Below, piece after piece: positions 46,174-56,130 of a stretch of 64,000 nt of DNA (position 1 is its first letter; the number at the start of each line of letters is the position of its first letter). Below the pieces are notes generated by a model, which was given only the letters and a program-made list of their open reading frames with translations, had not been told where the DNA came from and searched no databases. This DNA is from Veillonella sp. VA139. Its GTDB lineage: Bacteria; Bacillota; Negativicutes; Veillonellales; Veillonellaceae. The position numbers and the translations under genes were made by a program. The stretch lies in contig NZ_RQVL01000011.1 in assembly GCF_003992005.1 (NCBI RefSeq), positions 1-64,000 of the forward strand. The letters run 5' to 3'.

Positions 46174-47457
46174 ATGTCAACTAACAAATTGGGCCTTTTG
46201 AGTATCATACTTCTAGGGGTCAACGCAATCATTGGAACCGGGATTTTCTTGCTTCCTGGTAAAGCCGCTGCCTTGGTAGGGGTGAACAGTTTATGGGTTA
46301 TCGTATTTGATGCTCTATTGGTTATGTCTATTGCCTTATGTTTCGCTGAAATGGGCGGCATGTTCAATAAGAACGGTGGTCCTTATGTGTATGCCAAAGA
46401 AGCATTTGGTAACTTCGTAGGCTTTGAAGTTGGTTTTATGAAATGGGCTATTGCAACGATTGCATGGTCTGCTATGGCAGTAGGGTTTGCCACAGCACTT
46501 GGTGCCGTTTGGGAACCAGCTAGTACAGAGATGGGTAAAAATGTCATCGCTACATTGATCATCGTGGTACTTGGCATCATGAATATCATGGGTGTTAAGA
46601 TTTCTAAAATCATCAACAATATCGTAACCATCGGTAAATTATTGCCATTGATTTTCTTCATCCTCGTAGGTATTTTCTATGTGAAAGGCGTTAACTTCGC
46701 GCCAATGGAATCTGTACCAGATATGACTCAAGCAAGTTTTGGTGCTGCAGCATTGATCATTTTCTACGCTTTCACAGGATTTGAATCCATTGCGGTAGCA
46801 GCAGAGGATATGGAAAACCCTGAACGCAATGTACCGAAAGCGATTATTCTTGTGTTAACGCTAGTATCCATTGTGTATATCTTGATCCAAGCGATTTGTA
46901 TTGGTATCATGGGTGATTCCCTTGTTACATCTAAAACTCCAGTGGCAGATGCGGCGTTCGTATTCATGGGACCTTTAGCAAAAGCTATCGTTACAGCTGG
47001 TACATTGATTTCTATCGGTGGTATTAATGTAGCTTCTTCTTTCTTAGCACCACGTTCTGGCGTAGCTATGGCGGATGATGGATTAATTCCTAAAGTAGTG
47101 TCTAAACGTAATAAAAAAGATGCTCCTTATGTAGCTATCATCGTTACTGTAGTATTTGCAGTGGCATTATCTTGGACTGGTAGTTTCGAAAAATTGGCAG
47201 CTATTTCCGTAGTATCTCGTTTTGCTCAATACTTGCCTACATGCTTGGCAGTAATTGTATTCAGAAACAAACGCCCAGATATGGCGAGAACATTCCGTGT
47301 ACCATTGGGACCAGTCATTCCAGTATTAGCAGTTGTAGTTAGTATCTGGTTGTTAACACAATCTTCCTTGGAAAAAGTATTCTGGGGACTTGGTGGTTTA
47401 GTAGTAGGTGCTGTATTGTACTACATTATGAACCGCAACGAAAAACAAGCGGCTTAG
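46174..47457 (+). CDS. APC-family amino acid permease
   Basis: 427 residues from ATG 46174 behind AAGGAGAAG; an upstream in-frame Met (46141) is unlikely. About 12 membrane helices. The opening LLGVNAIIGTGIFLLPGKAA is the APC helix-1 signature with the Gly-rich unwound segment, and FYAFTGFESIAVAAEDMENP is the helix-6 substrate region. It is a proton- or exchange-driven amino acid carrier; substrate not readable. Single-gene unit with terminator. Confidence 0.92.
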   Translation: MSTNKLGLLSIILLGVNAIIGTGIFLLPGKAAALVGVNSLWVIVFDALLVMSIALCFAEMGGMFNKNGGPYVYAKEAFGNFVGFEVGFMKWAIATIAWSAMAVGFATALGAVWEPASTEMGKNVIATLIIVVLGIMNIMGVKISKIINNIVTIGKLLPLIFFILVGIFYVKGVNFAPMESVPDMTQASFGAAALIIFYAFTGFESIAVAAEDMENPERNVPKAIILVLTLVSIVYILIQAICIGIMGDSLVTSKTPVADAAFVFMGPLAKAIVTAGTLISIGGINVASSFLAPRSGVAMADDGLIPKVVSKRNKKDAPYVAIIVTVVFAVALSWTGSFEKLAAISVVSRFAQYLPTCLAVIVFRNKRPDMARTFRVPLGPVIPVLAVVVSIWLLTQSSLEKVFWGLGGLVVGAVLYYIMNRNEKQAA

Positions 47458-47574
47458 TCGTCTAACATGGTAACCCTAATAAGATATATACAGGTTACTA
47501 ATAGTAGAGGGCTAAAACTAGGTTATGAATATTTGAGCCACTTTACATAACTAATGTATATAAAAGTAAGAAAT

Positions 47575-47630
47575 ATAAGCAGGTAATGTTATCAGTTTTG
47601 ATGGATACATAAAACCTGCTTATGTTTTTT
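47575..47630 (+). terminator. Terminator after the amino acid permease
   Basis: ATAAGCAGGT (47575-47584) pairs with ACCTGCTTAT (47614-47623), then GTTTTTT. The remaining bases of the 376-base gap hold only the amidase promoter, an extended -10 TGG-TATAAT with TATAAT at 47773-47778. Confidence 0.82.
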
Positions 47631-47833
47631 GTATAATTGTGAACTTACGTTATTAGGAGATGATAAGAGAGGATACTTACAAAAAATGATAAGGGATTTC
47701 TTTGATTTTAGATGATATTAGAAAAAAGAATAATTTTCACTGATTTTTCATATATGGACTAGGTAAATGTGGTATAATTAAGGTACTGTCTAAAGGAAAA
47801 CTATCCAGTGCAACATAGATTGGAGTGAGATAT

Positions 47834-49093
47834 TTGCGTAAGTTATTTGCCCTATTGGGTATGTTAGTATTGGTGTTACCAGTTCTGTTTGGAGCCTCAA
47901 GGGCTGCCAATGTGACAGATCTTCATTGGGTGACGAGAAATGATGCGCCAATTCCTTTCGTGAGAATGGTCTTTAGTTTGTCTAGTCCTGTTCATGCAAC
48001 GGCATCTATTAGTGCTAGTGGCACATCCACCACATTGGTATTGAAAAATGCCACTCTTACTGGGGTGCCTACGTCGATCGTGATGGATGATGGTATTGCG
48101 AAAAGTGCTACACTTTCACAGCAAGGATCGGACACGGTGGTGAAAATTGAAACACCGAAGGCCATTGATGTGGAAGATTTGAAAGTATTTACCTTAAAAA
48201 AAGACACTGTAAATAACAAACCATATCGGATGGTGGTGGATATTCAGAAAAAAGGAGTAGCCCCACGAGATAATTATTATGGTAAAAAGCCAGCAACCCC
48301 AGTGGCTGAGAAAGCACCAGCCAGGGTAGCTGAGGCGAAAGCGACACCTACGAGAGTGACCGAGGCAAAACCGGCACAAAAAGCGGCTGACAAAGGGGCA
48401 GCGAAATCTGTTGCAAAATCAGCGAAGCCAGCTAAAGCAACACCGAAACAGCCAGTGGTATTACCGACAGTGCCAGAAAAACCGAAACCGCAAGTCGTGA
48501 ATTACCGAACAACAGGTGGTATAAAGGGTAAGGTAATTGTCCTCGACCCTGGTCATGGTGGGAGTGATCCAGGAGCCATTGGACCAACGGGTTTACAAGA
48601 AAAGCAAGTGACATTGCCTATTGCTGAATATTTAAAGTCCATCCTAGAAGCAAAGGGTGCTAAAGTCATTTTAACTCGTACTACAGACGTAGATGTGTAT
48701 GGACCACATGCGAGTGGTGTAGATGAATTGCAAGCACGTGTGAATGTAGCGAATGGCAACCAAGCTGATGCATTTATTAGTATTCACATTAACTCCTTCT
48801 CGAATCCGAATGTAGGAGGTATTGCCACCTATTATTTCGATGAATCTGATCAGTCTAAAAAATTAGCAACTGCTGTGCAAGGGCAAATTGCGGAACATAG
48901 CGGGTTCAATGGTGACCGAGGGATTCAACCAGGGAATTTATATGTCCTACGTCATTCTTTGATGCCATCCATTTTGGTAGAATTAGGTTTTATTTCTAAT
49001 CCTAAGGAAGAAGGACACTTAAAAGAATCAGAAACACAGAAAGCCTTTGCTAGAGAATTGGCAAAAGGATTGGAACTATATTTTGGAGGTTAA
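47834..49093 (+). CDS. N-acetylmuramoyl-L-alanine amidase with AMIN domain (AmiC type)
   Basis: 419 residues; I choose TTG 47834, eight bases after GGAG, over GTG 47825 that overlaps this site. Signal peptide (LFALLGMLVLVLPVLFGASRA), AMIN domain (about 30-145) for septum or peptidoglycan targeting, a Lys/Ala/Pro-rich linker (about 150-225), then Amidase_3 with zinc ligands in DPGHGG, LQEKQ and IHINSF and catalytic Glu in VELGFISNP. It cleaves peptidoglycan stems during cell separation in the periplasm. It forms a unit with the GerMN lipoprotein 3 bases later. Confidence 0.93.
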   Translation: MRKLFALLGMLVLVLPVLFGASRAANVTDLHWVTRNDAPIPFVRMVFSLSSPVHATASISASGTSTTLVLKNATLTGVPTSIVMDDGIAKSATLSQQGSDTVVKIETPKAIDVEDLKVFTLKKDTVNNKPYRMVVDIQKKGVAPRDNYYGKKPATPVAEKAPARVAEAKATPTRVTEAKPAQKAADKGAAKSVAKSAKPAKATPKQPVVLPTVPEKPKPQVVNYRTTGGIKGKVIVLDPGHGGSDPGAIGPTGLQEKQVTLPIAEYLKSILEAKGAKVILTRTTDVDVYGPHASGVDELQARVNVANGNQADAFISIHINSFSNPNVGGIATYYFDESDQSKKLATAVQGQIAEHSGFNGDRGIQPGNLYVLRHSLMPSILVELGFISNPKEEGHLKESETQKAFARELAKGLELYFGG

Positions 49094-49096
49094 TTC

Positions 49097-49651
49097 ATGA
49101 AACAATCATTACGCTATGGCTTAGTGGCTATCATGAGCGTATGTGTTATAGCCTTGGCGGGTTGTAATTCCCAAGATTTAAAACTAGATTTAGGAAAACA
49201 AACAACAGCGCAAACGGCTACATCAGAAGACAAGAAGGCCTTGGACAAAATGACAAACATCGTGGTCTATGTACCGCGCCAAGATGGGAAAGGTGTTATG
49301 CCACAATCGATTACAATCGATAAAGAACGTAAAACCGTAAAAGATGCCATCAATTTAATGATTGAACAAGATGGCCGTGCTGATTATCCAGTTTTTGCAA
49401 AAGGTACAAAAGTGGTAGAAACGGCGAAGCATGATGGTACGGTTACTGTGGTATTGAATGATGACTTTTTGCAGGGGGCAACAGGCTTAACAGCTACACT
49501 TCGCATCGCAGCCATCGTTAATACGGCGGTGGAATTTGATGGGGTCCATAAGGTCTACGTGAAAGTAAAAGGCGTTACCTTGCCGACCTACGGTAATATT
49601 GACTTAACACATCCATTGAAAAAAATGAAAGACAAAATCGTAAAAGATTAA
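49097..49651 (+). CDS. GerMN-domain lipoprotein
   Basis: 184 residues. A lipoprotein signal with lipobox LAGC (Cys near residue 23) is followed by one GerMN domain (about 53-175: TNIVVYVPRQ, VKDAINLMIEQ, VVLNDDF, TLRIAAIVNTAVEF). GerMN domains occur with peptidoglycan amidases in spore-forming and non-sporulating Firmicutes, and the amidase gene lies directly upstream. A structural or regulatory role for the amidase is inferred. Confidence 0.9.
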   Translation: MKQSLRYGLVAIMSVCVIALAGCNSQDLKLDLGKQTTAQTATSEDKKALDKMTNIVVYVPRQDGKGVMPQSITIDKERKTVKDAINLMIEQDGRADYPVFAKGTKVVETAKHDGTVTVVLNDDFLQGATGLTATLRIAAIVNTAVEFDGVHKVYVKVKGVTLPTYGNIDLTHPLKKMKDKIVKD

Positions 49652-49656
49652 GTAGT

Positions 49657-49696
49657 ATGTTGGGGGTCTCTTAGTTAAGAGCCTCCAACATTTTTT
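49657..49696 (+). terminator. Terminator after the amidase-GerMN operon
   Basis: ATGTTGG...CTCTTA pairs with AAGAG...CCAACAT (49657-49691), followed by TTTTTT. Confidence 0.88.
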
Positions 49697-49764
49697 ACCA
49701 TAAATTCATGGTGATTTAGTATGAAAAAATAATCTATACATATATTGTAAAAAGGGAGGATTTG

Positions 49765-51306
49765 ATGATACAAAATCTATTAGAAGAGTTAGGCAAAAAT
49801 TGGCCATTTTATTTGCATTTATTATTGGAGCATATGGGAATCACATTTACTTCGGTCGTCATTGCCACCATACTGGGGTTGGCCATTGGGGTGTGTATCG
49901 CACAGAAACAGAAACTAGCAAATTCTGTTATATCTGTGGTGAATATTGCCTACACCATACCCTCTATCGCTTTGTTGGGATTTCTGATTTCTTTCACAGG
50001 CGTAGGGAATACGACGGCCATCATTGCCCTCACTATCTATGGGCTGTTGCCTATCGTACGCAGCACCTATGTGGGGATTTCCACCATTGATCAGAAGATT
50101 ATTGAGGCTAGCCGTGCCATGGGGAGCACAGACCGACAAATTTTGTGGAAGATACAGCTACCACTGGCATTTCCCGTTATTTTCGGAGCCATCATGAACA
50201 TGGTCACAATGACTATTGCCTTGGCGGGGATTGCCTCCTTTGTAGGAGCTGGTGGCCTAGGTGTGGCCATATATCGTGGGATTACTACGAATAATGAAGT
50301 GCTAATTTGGATTGGTGGTATCCTTATTGCAGGATTAGCCTTAGTGGTTGATGGCATCTTAAGTGCCATAGGTAAGTTAGTAGAAGAACACAAGATACAT
50401 AGAGTAGTGAATCGTAAGGTAGCCTATGTAGTGGGTGCTTTGTTGATTTTTATCTTAGGCGCTGTGGGGATGCAACAGTATAGTAAAAGTGATACCATTC
50501 ATATTGCATCTAAACCGACGTCGGAAGGATATATCTTGGCGGAAATCGTAGGCACTCTCATTGAGGCGGATACGAATCTGAAAGTTACATATACCCACGG
50601 TGTAGGTGGTGGCACTTCCAATATTCATCCTGGCATGGTGCGAGGGGATTTTGACATGTATCCAGAGTACACAGGTACATCTTGGCAAATCGTGTTGAAA
50701 CATAAGGAAGAGTACAAAAATGACAAGTTCTCTATGTTGACTGGGGAATACAAGGACAAGTATCACTTCTTGTGGAAGGGGATGTTCGGCTTTAATGATA
50801 CCTATAGCATTGGCATTCGTGCAGACCTAGCGAAGGAATACGGTATTCGCACATTTACTGATTTGGCGAAGTATGCAGGGCAACTAAAGTTTGGAGCAGA
50901 GTATGATTTCTTTGAACGAGAAGATGGATATAAGGCGCTAGCCAATGCGTACAACTACCATTTTAAGGACGTAGTGGACATGGACAATGGATTGAAATAC
51001 CAAGCTTTGTTTGATAAAAAGATTGATGTGATGACGGTATTCACTACAGATGGTCAGTTGTCTGATCCACGGGTTGTGGTGTTAGAGGATGATAGAAGCT
51101 TTTACCCAAGTTACATGGCGGGCATGGTCGTTCGTGAGGAAACGTTGCAGAAACATCCTGAGCTAGAAACTGTATTGCATCGTTTAGATGGTGTTTTAGA
51201 TGAAAGTACTATGGCGCAGCTGAACAAAAGGGTAGAAATTGATAAGGAAGACCCGAAACAAGTGGCGAAGGAATTTTTGCAATCTAAAGGATTGGTGGTG
51301 AAATAG
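49765..51306 (+). CDS. Betaine/choline-type ABC transporter, fused permease and substrate-binding protein
   Basis: 513 residues from ATG 49765 behind GGGAGG. Residues 1-215 form an OpuC/ProW-type permease with about six helices and the EAA loop (IIEASRAMGSTDRQILWKIQ). After one more helix (about 220-240) comes an OpuAC-type periplasmic binding domain (IHIASKPTSEGYILAEI, VGGGTSNIHPGM, YPEYTGTSW, VFTTDGQL). Such fusions import glycine betaine, carnitine or choline as osmoprotectants. The ATPase starts directly after the stop. Exact ligand is unknown. Confidence 0.93.
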   Translation: MIQNLLEELGKNWPFYLHLLLEHMGITFTSVVIATILGLAIGVCIAQKQKLANSVISVVNIAYTIPSIALLGFLISFTGVGNTTAIIALTIYGLLPIVRSTYVGISTIDQKIIEASRAMGSTDRQILWKIQLPLAFPVIFGAIMNMVTMTIALAGIASFVGAGGLGVAIYRGITTNNEVLIWIGGILIAGLALVVDGILSAIGKLVEEHKIHRVVNRKVAYVVGALLIFILGAVGMQQYSKSDTIHIASKPTSEGYILAEIVGTLIEADTNLKVTYTHGVGGGTSNIHPGMVRGDFDMYPEYTGTSWQIVLKHKEEYKNDKFSMLTGEYKDKYHFLWKGMFGFNDTYSIGIRADLAKEYGIRTFTDLAKYAGQLKFGAEYDFFEREDGYKALANAYNYHFKDVVDMDNGLKYQALFDKKIDVMTVFTTDGQLSDPRVVVLEDDRSFYPSYMAGMVVREETLQKHPELETVLHRLDGVLDESTMAQLNKRVEIDKEDPKQVAKEFLQSKGLVVK

Positions 51307-52035
51307 ATGAATCAGAGTATTGAATATAAAGGTATTGGAAAATCCTATCAAGGTAAATGGGTGGTGAGAGATTTCAATCTTACCATCAATGAAGGAGACT
51401 TTCTTTGTATTGTAGGCACGTCGGGGTCAGGGAAGACGACACTGTTAAAAATGATTAATGGACTGATTGTACCAGATGAAGGGGATATTACTATCTTTGG
51501 AACTCGTGTCATCGATCAGGATATTATTTCTTTGCGCAGAAAGATTGGCTATGCCATTCAAGGGGATGGATTATTTCCACATATGACGGTAGCAGATAAT
51601 ATTGGGTATGTGCCAAAACTAGATGGTACACCGAAAGAAGTAGTAGATGCTATCGTGGATCGCATGCTTTCACTGGTGGGATTACCATTGGATAGCAAGG
51701 GGAAGTATCCCAAGGAATTGTCTGGGGGACAACAACAGCGAGTGGGCATAGCCAGAGCCTACGCTAACTCTCCAAAGATATTGCTTATGGATGAACCATT
51801 CGGAGCCGTGGACTCTATCACACGATATCAATTGCAAGAAGATTTGAAAAATATTCACAAACAAACGGACTGCACCATTGTGTTCATCACCCATGACATG
51901 CACGAAGCATTTAAGCTTGGCACGCATATCCTTGTCATGCACGAAGGAAAAATACAACAATACGGGACGGCGGAAGAAGTGAAGAACCATCCCAGCAATG
52001 AGTACGTGAAACAGCTGGTGGAGATGACGAGGTAG
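51307..52035 (+). CDS. Betaine/choline-type ABC transporter ATPase
   Basis: 242 residues. Walker A GTSGSGKTT (about 36-44), signature LSGGQQQR, Walker B ILLMDEPFGAVD and His loop FITHDM. It resembles OpuCA/ProV but lacks C-terminal CBS domains, so osmotic sensing through CBS is absent. It follows the permease-binder fusion without any gap. The two genes make a complete importer, ended by a terminator. Confidence 0.93.
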   Translation: MNQSIEYKGIGKSYQGKWVVRDFNLTINEGDFLCIVGTSGSGKTTLLKMINGLIVPDEGDITIFGTRVIDQDIISLRRKIGYAIQGDGLFPHMTVADNIGYVPKLDGTPKEVVDAIVDRMLSLVGLPLDSKGKYPKELSGGQQQRVGIARAYANSPKILLMDEPFGAVDSITRYQLQEDLKNIHKQTDCTIVFITHDMHEAFKLGTHILVMHEGKIQQYGTAEEVKNHPSNEYVKQLVEMTR

Positions 52036-52061
52036 GGAGAAAGAACTTGTAGAAACATAAT

Positions 52062-52096
52062 GAAGGGGGCTCTTATCAGAGTCCCTTTTATTTTTG
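52062..52096 (+). terminator. Terminator after the betaine-type transporter operon
   Basis: AAGGGGGCTCT pairs with AGAGTCCCTTTT across loop TATC, followed by a T-rich stretch. An extended -10 (TGG-TACAAT, about 52118-52125) beyond it probably serves thiL. Confidence 0.8.
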
Positions 52097-52248
52097 CTAT
52101 CCTTTAGCCCCTAGTGTGGTACAATATAGACAACATGTATAGAGAAAGTGATATAGAAATGTATGGCTAAATTGAAATCGTTTTGCTCTAGCAACGTGTC
52201 GGCATAGATGCGTTAGGTTGTTATTATGTAATGAAACGAGGTGGTACG

Positions 52249-53238
52249 ATGCATAACGATCCGCTTGATGAATTTTCGCTTATCGACAGGTTAACACAAC
52301 ACAGTATTAGCAATCCTACATACGTAAAGGTCGGCGTCGGTGATGATTGCGCTGTGTATGATACGCCTCCTGATGTGGATCAACTGGTCAGCACGGACAT
52401 GATGGTGGAAGGGATTCACTTTAGTGAAAGCACCACGACCTCTTTCGACGTTGGTTATCGATTGGGGGCAGCAAACATAAGCGACATAGCGGCGATGGGG
52501 GGAACCCCACGGCATATGGTGGTGTCTATTGCAGTGCCTAAGGGGAGACCTACGGCCTATGTAGAAGCGGTTTACAATGGTTTGCGTAACATTTGTGCAG
52601 ACTACGATGTGAATATCATCGGTGGCGACACGGTGTCAACGGAAGGCCCTTTTGTCATTTCAGCCACAGTGTTTGGAGATGTTCCAACAAATCAATCTGT
52701 CCTACGCAGTGGCGCTCAAGATGGTGATGCGGTATTCATCACCAATTATTTAGGATTATCCTATGTGGGACTGCACAGTTTGCTAGAGGACAGCGAGGAC
52801 TATCCGGTGAGTCAATCTGTCCATCGACGGCCCATTCCTCATGTGGAATGTGGTATAATAGCAAGAGACTTAGGTGCCAAGTCCATGAACGATATCAGCG
52901 ATGGCTTGTCTAGCGAGCTCAACGAGATAGCCAAAGCATCACAGGTGACCATGTACATTGATGAATCGAAATTGCCTATCCATCCAGAGGTGCATGCATA
53001 CTGTGAAAGTCACCATATGAGCCCTTATCTGCCTATGTGGACTGGGGGCGAAGACTTTCAGCTAGTGGGAACTATACCTGCTGAGAAAGCAGAATGCTTG
53101 CCTAGCGAGACCTTTACCATCATTGGACATGTCAAAGCAGGTCATGCACTGGTTTTGGTAGAGCGGAATGGGCAGTGGGTACCGGTGGAACCTAAAGGGT
53201 ATAATCATTTATCTAGGGCTGAAGTAGTTAGCAGATAG
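52249..53238 (+). CDS. thiL: Thiamine-monophosphate kinase
   Basis: 329 residues from ATG 52249 behind CGAGGTGG; an in-frame Met six codons earlier is weaker. PurM/ThiL fold: VGVGDDCAVYDT, STDMMVEGIHF, DIAAMGGTPRHMVVS, GGDTVSTEGPF and MWTGGEDFQLVGT, which hold Mg and ATP. It phosphorylates thiamine monophosphate to the active diphosphate. It stands before the tsa cluster, as in many Firmicutes. Confidence 0.94.
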   Translation: MHNDPLDEFSLIDRLTQHSISNPTYVKVGVGDDCAVYDTPPDVDQLVSTDMMVEGIHFSESTTTSFDVGYRLGAANISDIAAMGGTPRHMVVSIAVPKGRPTAYVEAVYNGLRNICADYDVNIIGGDTVSTEGPFVISATVFGDVPTNQSVLRSGAQDGDAVFITNYLGLSYVGLHSLLEDSEDYPVSQSVHRRPIPHVECGIIARDLGAKSMNDISDGLSSELNEIAKASQVTMYIDESKLPIHPEVHAYCESHHMSPYLPMWTGGEDFQLVGTIPAEKAECLPSETFTIIGHVKAGHALVLVERNGQWVPVEPKGYNHLSRAEVVSR

Positions 53239-53382
53239 ACAATATGCTTAGTTATGGCGAGATGCATAAAATGCTTAACTGTTATTAAGGTAAAATATAA
53301 TAGTGATTGTGCCTATACCATGATATAGATTCGTTAGAAATGCAACATATGGATTAATAAAGATAGAATATAAAGGAATATT

Positions 53383-53856
53383 ATGAACACCATACAATAT
53401 ATAACGCATTCCGTAGAGGAAACGTTGGCTCTGGGTCACAGTCTAGGGAGATTTATGAAAGATTATGAAAGCCCTATTTGTATTGCTTTGGATGGTACAT
53501 TAGGGGCAGGAAAAACGCATTTTTCCCAAGGAATTGCGAAAGGTTTTGGGGTCACAGAAGAAGTGACAAGCCCTACCTTTGCTTTGATGAATACCTATGA
53601 AGTAGATGGAATCTATTTGTATCACTTTGATTTGTATCGAATGGATTTGGTAGAAGAGTTGGAAACCATTGGCTTTTACGAATATACAGAGGAAACGAAG
53701 TCCGTTGTGGAATGGGCTAGTAAATTTACGGATGAATTGCCAGACACGACAGTGTGGATTGAGATTTCTGTCGCTAATGATGGATTCCGTCAGTTTACAG
53801 TTCGTACGGACTTACTTTCAGAGGAAACATTACAATGCATAGGAGAGAACCTATGA
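53383..53856 (+). CDS. tsaE: tRNA t6A synthesis ATPase TsaE
   Basis: 157 residues. Walker A GTLGAGKTHFSQGIA (about 38-52), SPTFALMNTYE and HFDLYRMD, the standard TsaE segments. It is the ATPase of the threonylcarbamoyl-adenosine (t6A) complex. Its stop overlaps tsaB by ATGA, the first of four tight junctions in tsaE-tsaB-rimI-tsaD. A weak promoter (TTAACT, TATAAT at 53296-53301) lies upstream. Confidence 0.94.
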   Translation: MNTIQYITHSVEETLALGHSLGRFMKDYESPICIALDGTLGAGKTHFSQGIAKGFGVTEEVTSPTFALMNTYEVDGIYLYHFDLYRMDLVEELETIGFYEYTEETKSVVEWASKFTDELPDTTVWIEISVANDGFRQFTVRTDLLSEETLQCIGENL

Positions 53857-54641
53857 TTTTGGGAATTGAAACGAGTAGTGCCATTGCCAGCGTGGCGGTG
53901 GGAAATGACAAAGAAATACGAAGCGAACTCATTGTACAGGCAGGCCTTACTCATTCTGAACAATTGGTGCCACATATCGAAATGGTGCTGACAACGGGGA
54001 AAGTGAAGAAATCTGATATTACCGGTATTGCTGTTACCATTGGGCCAGGCTCCTTTACAGGATTGCGTATTGGTTTGGGGACTGCGAAAGCGTTGGCATA
54101 CGCCTGGAATGTACCTGTGGTAGGAGTTCTTACCACGGACGTATTGGCACAAGGGTTTATGTATTCTAATTACCGTGTGTGTACCGTTGTAGATGCACAG
54201 AAAAAGCAAGTCTATGCTCGTCAATATGCATGGAATGGTGCCACTATGGATGCAGTGGATTCTGTGGAAGTCCATCAAGTGACAGAATTGCTAACATCCT
54301 TGGTGAAATTATGTGAAGAGTGTCCTGTGGTTATTGTAGGAGATGGTTTAAAACGTCTGGAAAAAGAATATGCCTTAGGCATAGAGGAAGGACGTATTGA
54401 CCCTATAAAACTCGTATTGGGTCATGAATCAAAACAACGACCACGGGCATCTCATGCTATTCAAGTGGCATTGCCACAATTCGGGAGCAATAATATTCCT
54501 GATGCACAGTCTATTGAGCCATTCTACATTCGTAAATCGGAAGCAGAAGTGGTTTGGGATGAGAAAAATAAAGACATGTTAGCTACAGGTACTTATATAG
54601 AGCCTACAGTGGTAGTTCGTGAAGCAGCAGGTGAGCGATAA
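53853..54641 (+). CDS. tsaB: tRNA t6A synthesis protein TsaB
   Basis: 262 residues from ATG 53853 behind AGGAGAG; an in-frame Met inside tsaE is rejected. ASKHA fold start ILGIETSSAIASVAV, then GPGSFTGLRIGLGTAKALA, the diagnostic TsaB segment. It forms a heterodimer with TsaD. The last base of its TAA is the first base of the rimI ATG. Confidence 0.94.
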   Translation: MILGIETSSAIASVAVGNDKEIRSELIVQAGLTHSEQLVPHIEMVLTTGKVKKSDITGIAVTIGPGSFTGLRIGLGTAKALAYAWNVPVVGVLTTDVLAQGFMYSNYRVCTVVDAQKKQVYARQYAWNGATMDAVDSVEVHQVTELLTSLVKLCEECPVVIVGDGLKRLEKEYALGIEEGRIDPIKLVLGHESKQRPRASHAIQVALPQFGSNNIPDAQSIEPFYIRKSEAEVVWDEKNKDMLATGTYIEPTVVVREAAGER

Positions 54642-55093
54642 TGGTCACATTACGAGAAGCCTTACGAAGTGATATTGAAGGTATCTACGAAATAGAACTG
54701 GCCTGTTTTTCAACCCCTTGGTCGAAGGAAGCTTTATTAGATGATTTAGAAGTAGAAGATAAGTTATACCTTGTGGCAGAATCTGAAGAAGGTAAGATTA
54801 TCGGCTATGCAGGATCTTGGTTAGTCTTGGATGAAGGTCAGATTACGAATATTGCTATTCATCCTGAATATCGTCGTGCAGGTTATGGAGCTAAAATGAC
54901 TCGTAAGTTAACGCAAATGCTCCATAAACGAGGTATGAAACATATTTTTTTAGAAGTGCGTATCTCCAATATTGCAGCTCAAGCGATGTATCGTAGACTT
55001 GGCTTTACTGCAGTAGGAGTACGTAAACAATTTTATTCAGATCCAGTAGAAGATGGATTAATTATGACGAAAGAAATGGAGGAACTGACATGA
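54641..55093 (+). CDS. rimI: Ribosomal protein S18 N-acetyltransferase RimI
   Basis: 150 residues, one GNAT domain: [36 protein letters not shown] (acetyl-CoA loop) and [18 protein letters not shown]. The FSTPWS segment and the place between tsaB and tsaD are typical of RimI. It acetylates a protein N terminus, classically S18. Its stop overlaps tsaD by ATGA. Confidence 0.92.
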   Translation: MVTLREALRSDIEGIYEIELACFSTPWSKEALLDDLEVEDKLYLVAESEEGKIIGYAGSWLVLDEGQITNIAIHPEYRRAGYGAKMTRKLTQMLHKRGMKHIFLEVRISNIAAQAMYRRLGFTAVGVRKQFYSDPVEDGLIMTKEMEELT

Positions 55094-56130
55094 GTATCTA
55101 CACACTAGCCATTGAAACTAGCTGTGATGAAACATCGGCAGCGGTCTTACAAGATGGCAGAACAGTCATTTCTAATGTGATTTCCAGTCAAGTTCCCATA
55201 CATAGAAAATTTGGCGGTGTGGTGCCAGAAGTAGCATCCCGTCATCATATTGAACAGATTATGCCAGTTATCGACCAAGCATTGACAGATGCGAATGTAA
55301 CATTAGACGACATAGATCATATTGGTGTCACTTATGGGCCAGGTTTAGTAGGGGCTCTCTTGGTAGGTGTATCAGCTGCGAAGGCTCTATCCTTTGCAAA
55401 AGATATTCCCTTAGTAGGTGTTCATCATATGGAAGGGCACATCTTTGCAAACTTCCTGTTGCACCCTGATTTAGAGCCACCATTCTTGTGCTTAGTGGTA
55501 TCTGGTGGTCATACTATGATTGTTCATGTCACAGATTATGAAAGTTTTCAGGTACTAGGACAAACACGTGATGATGCGGCGGGTGAAGCCTTCGACAAAA
55601 TTGCTCGTGTATTAGGCTATCCTTACCCAGGGGGACCACATATTGATGCATTGGCGAAAGAAGGTAATCCTGATGCTATCGATTTTCCAAGGCCTTTATT
55701 GGAAAAAGGAAATTTTGACTTTAGTTTCAGTGGTTTGAAGTCAGCTGTTCTTAACTACATCAATGGAAAACAACAAAAAGGTGAATCTATCCGTCATGAA
55801 GATGTGGCAGCCTCCTTTCAGAAGGCCATTACAGACGTATTAGTAGAAAAAATGAAAGAAGCGGCTCATACATTAGGAGAAACGAAGATTGCCTTAGCGG
55901 GTGGTGTATCGGCAAATAGTGGGTTGCAACGAGATTTACAAGCTATGTGTGAAGCAGAGGGCTTAACGTATCTCACGGCAGGGTCTATGTTGGCTACTGA
56001 CAATGCGGCCATGATTGGATGTCGAGCATACTATATGGCACAATCTGGAAAATTCAGCAATTACACATTGAATGCAAAACCGTCCATTCCATTGGGCAGT
56101 GATTTGTGGAAAGGGAACCAACATGGCTAG
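55090..56130 (+). CDS. tsaD: tRNA N6-threonylcarbamoyladenosine transferase TsaD
   Basis: 346 residues. ASKHA fold with [14 protein letters not shown], metal His pair in [19 protein letters not shown] and GGVSANSGL. It transfers the threonylcarbamoyl group to A37 of ANN-decoding tRNAs. Its 3' end overlaps the next gene (histidine kinase) by 8 bases, so the signalling genes are attached to the t6A operon. Confidence 0.95.
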   Translation: MSIYTLAIETSCDETSAAVLQDGRTVISNVISSQVPIHRKFGGVVPEVASRHHIEQIMPVIDQALTDANVTLDDIDHIGVTYGPGLVGALLVGVSAAKALSFAKDIPLVGVHHMEGHIFANFLLHPDLEPPFLCLVVSGGHTMIVHVTDYESFQVLGQTRDDAAGEAFDKIARVLGYPYPGGPHIDALAKEGNPDAIDFPRPLLEKGNFDFSFSGLKSAVLNYINGKQQKGESIRHEDVAASFQKAITDVLVEKMKEAAHTLGETKIALAGGVSANSGLQRDLQAMCEAEGLTYLTAGSMLATDNAAMIGCRAYYMAQSGKFSNYTLNAKPSIPLGSDLWKGNQHG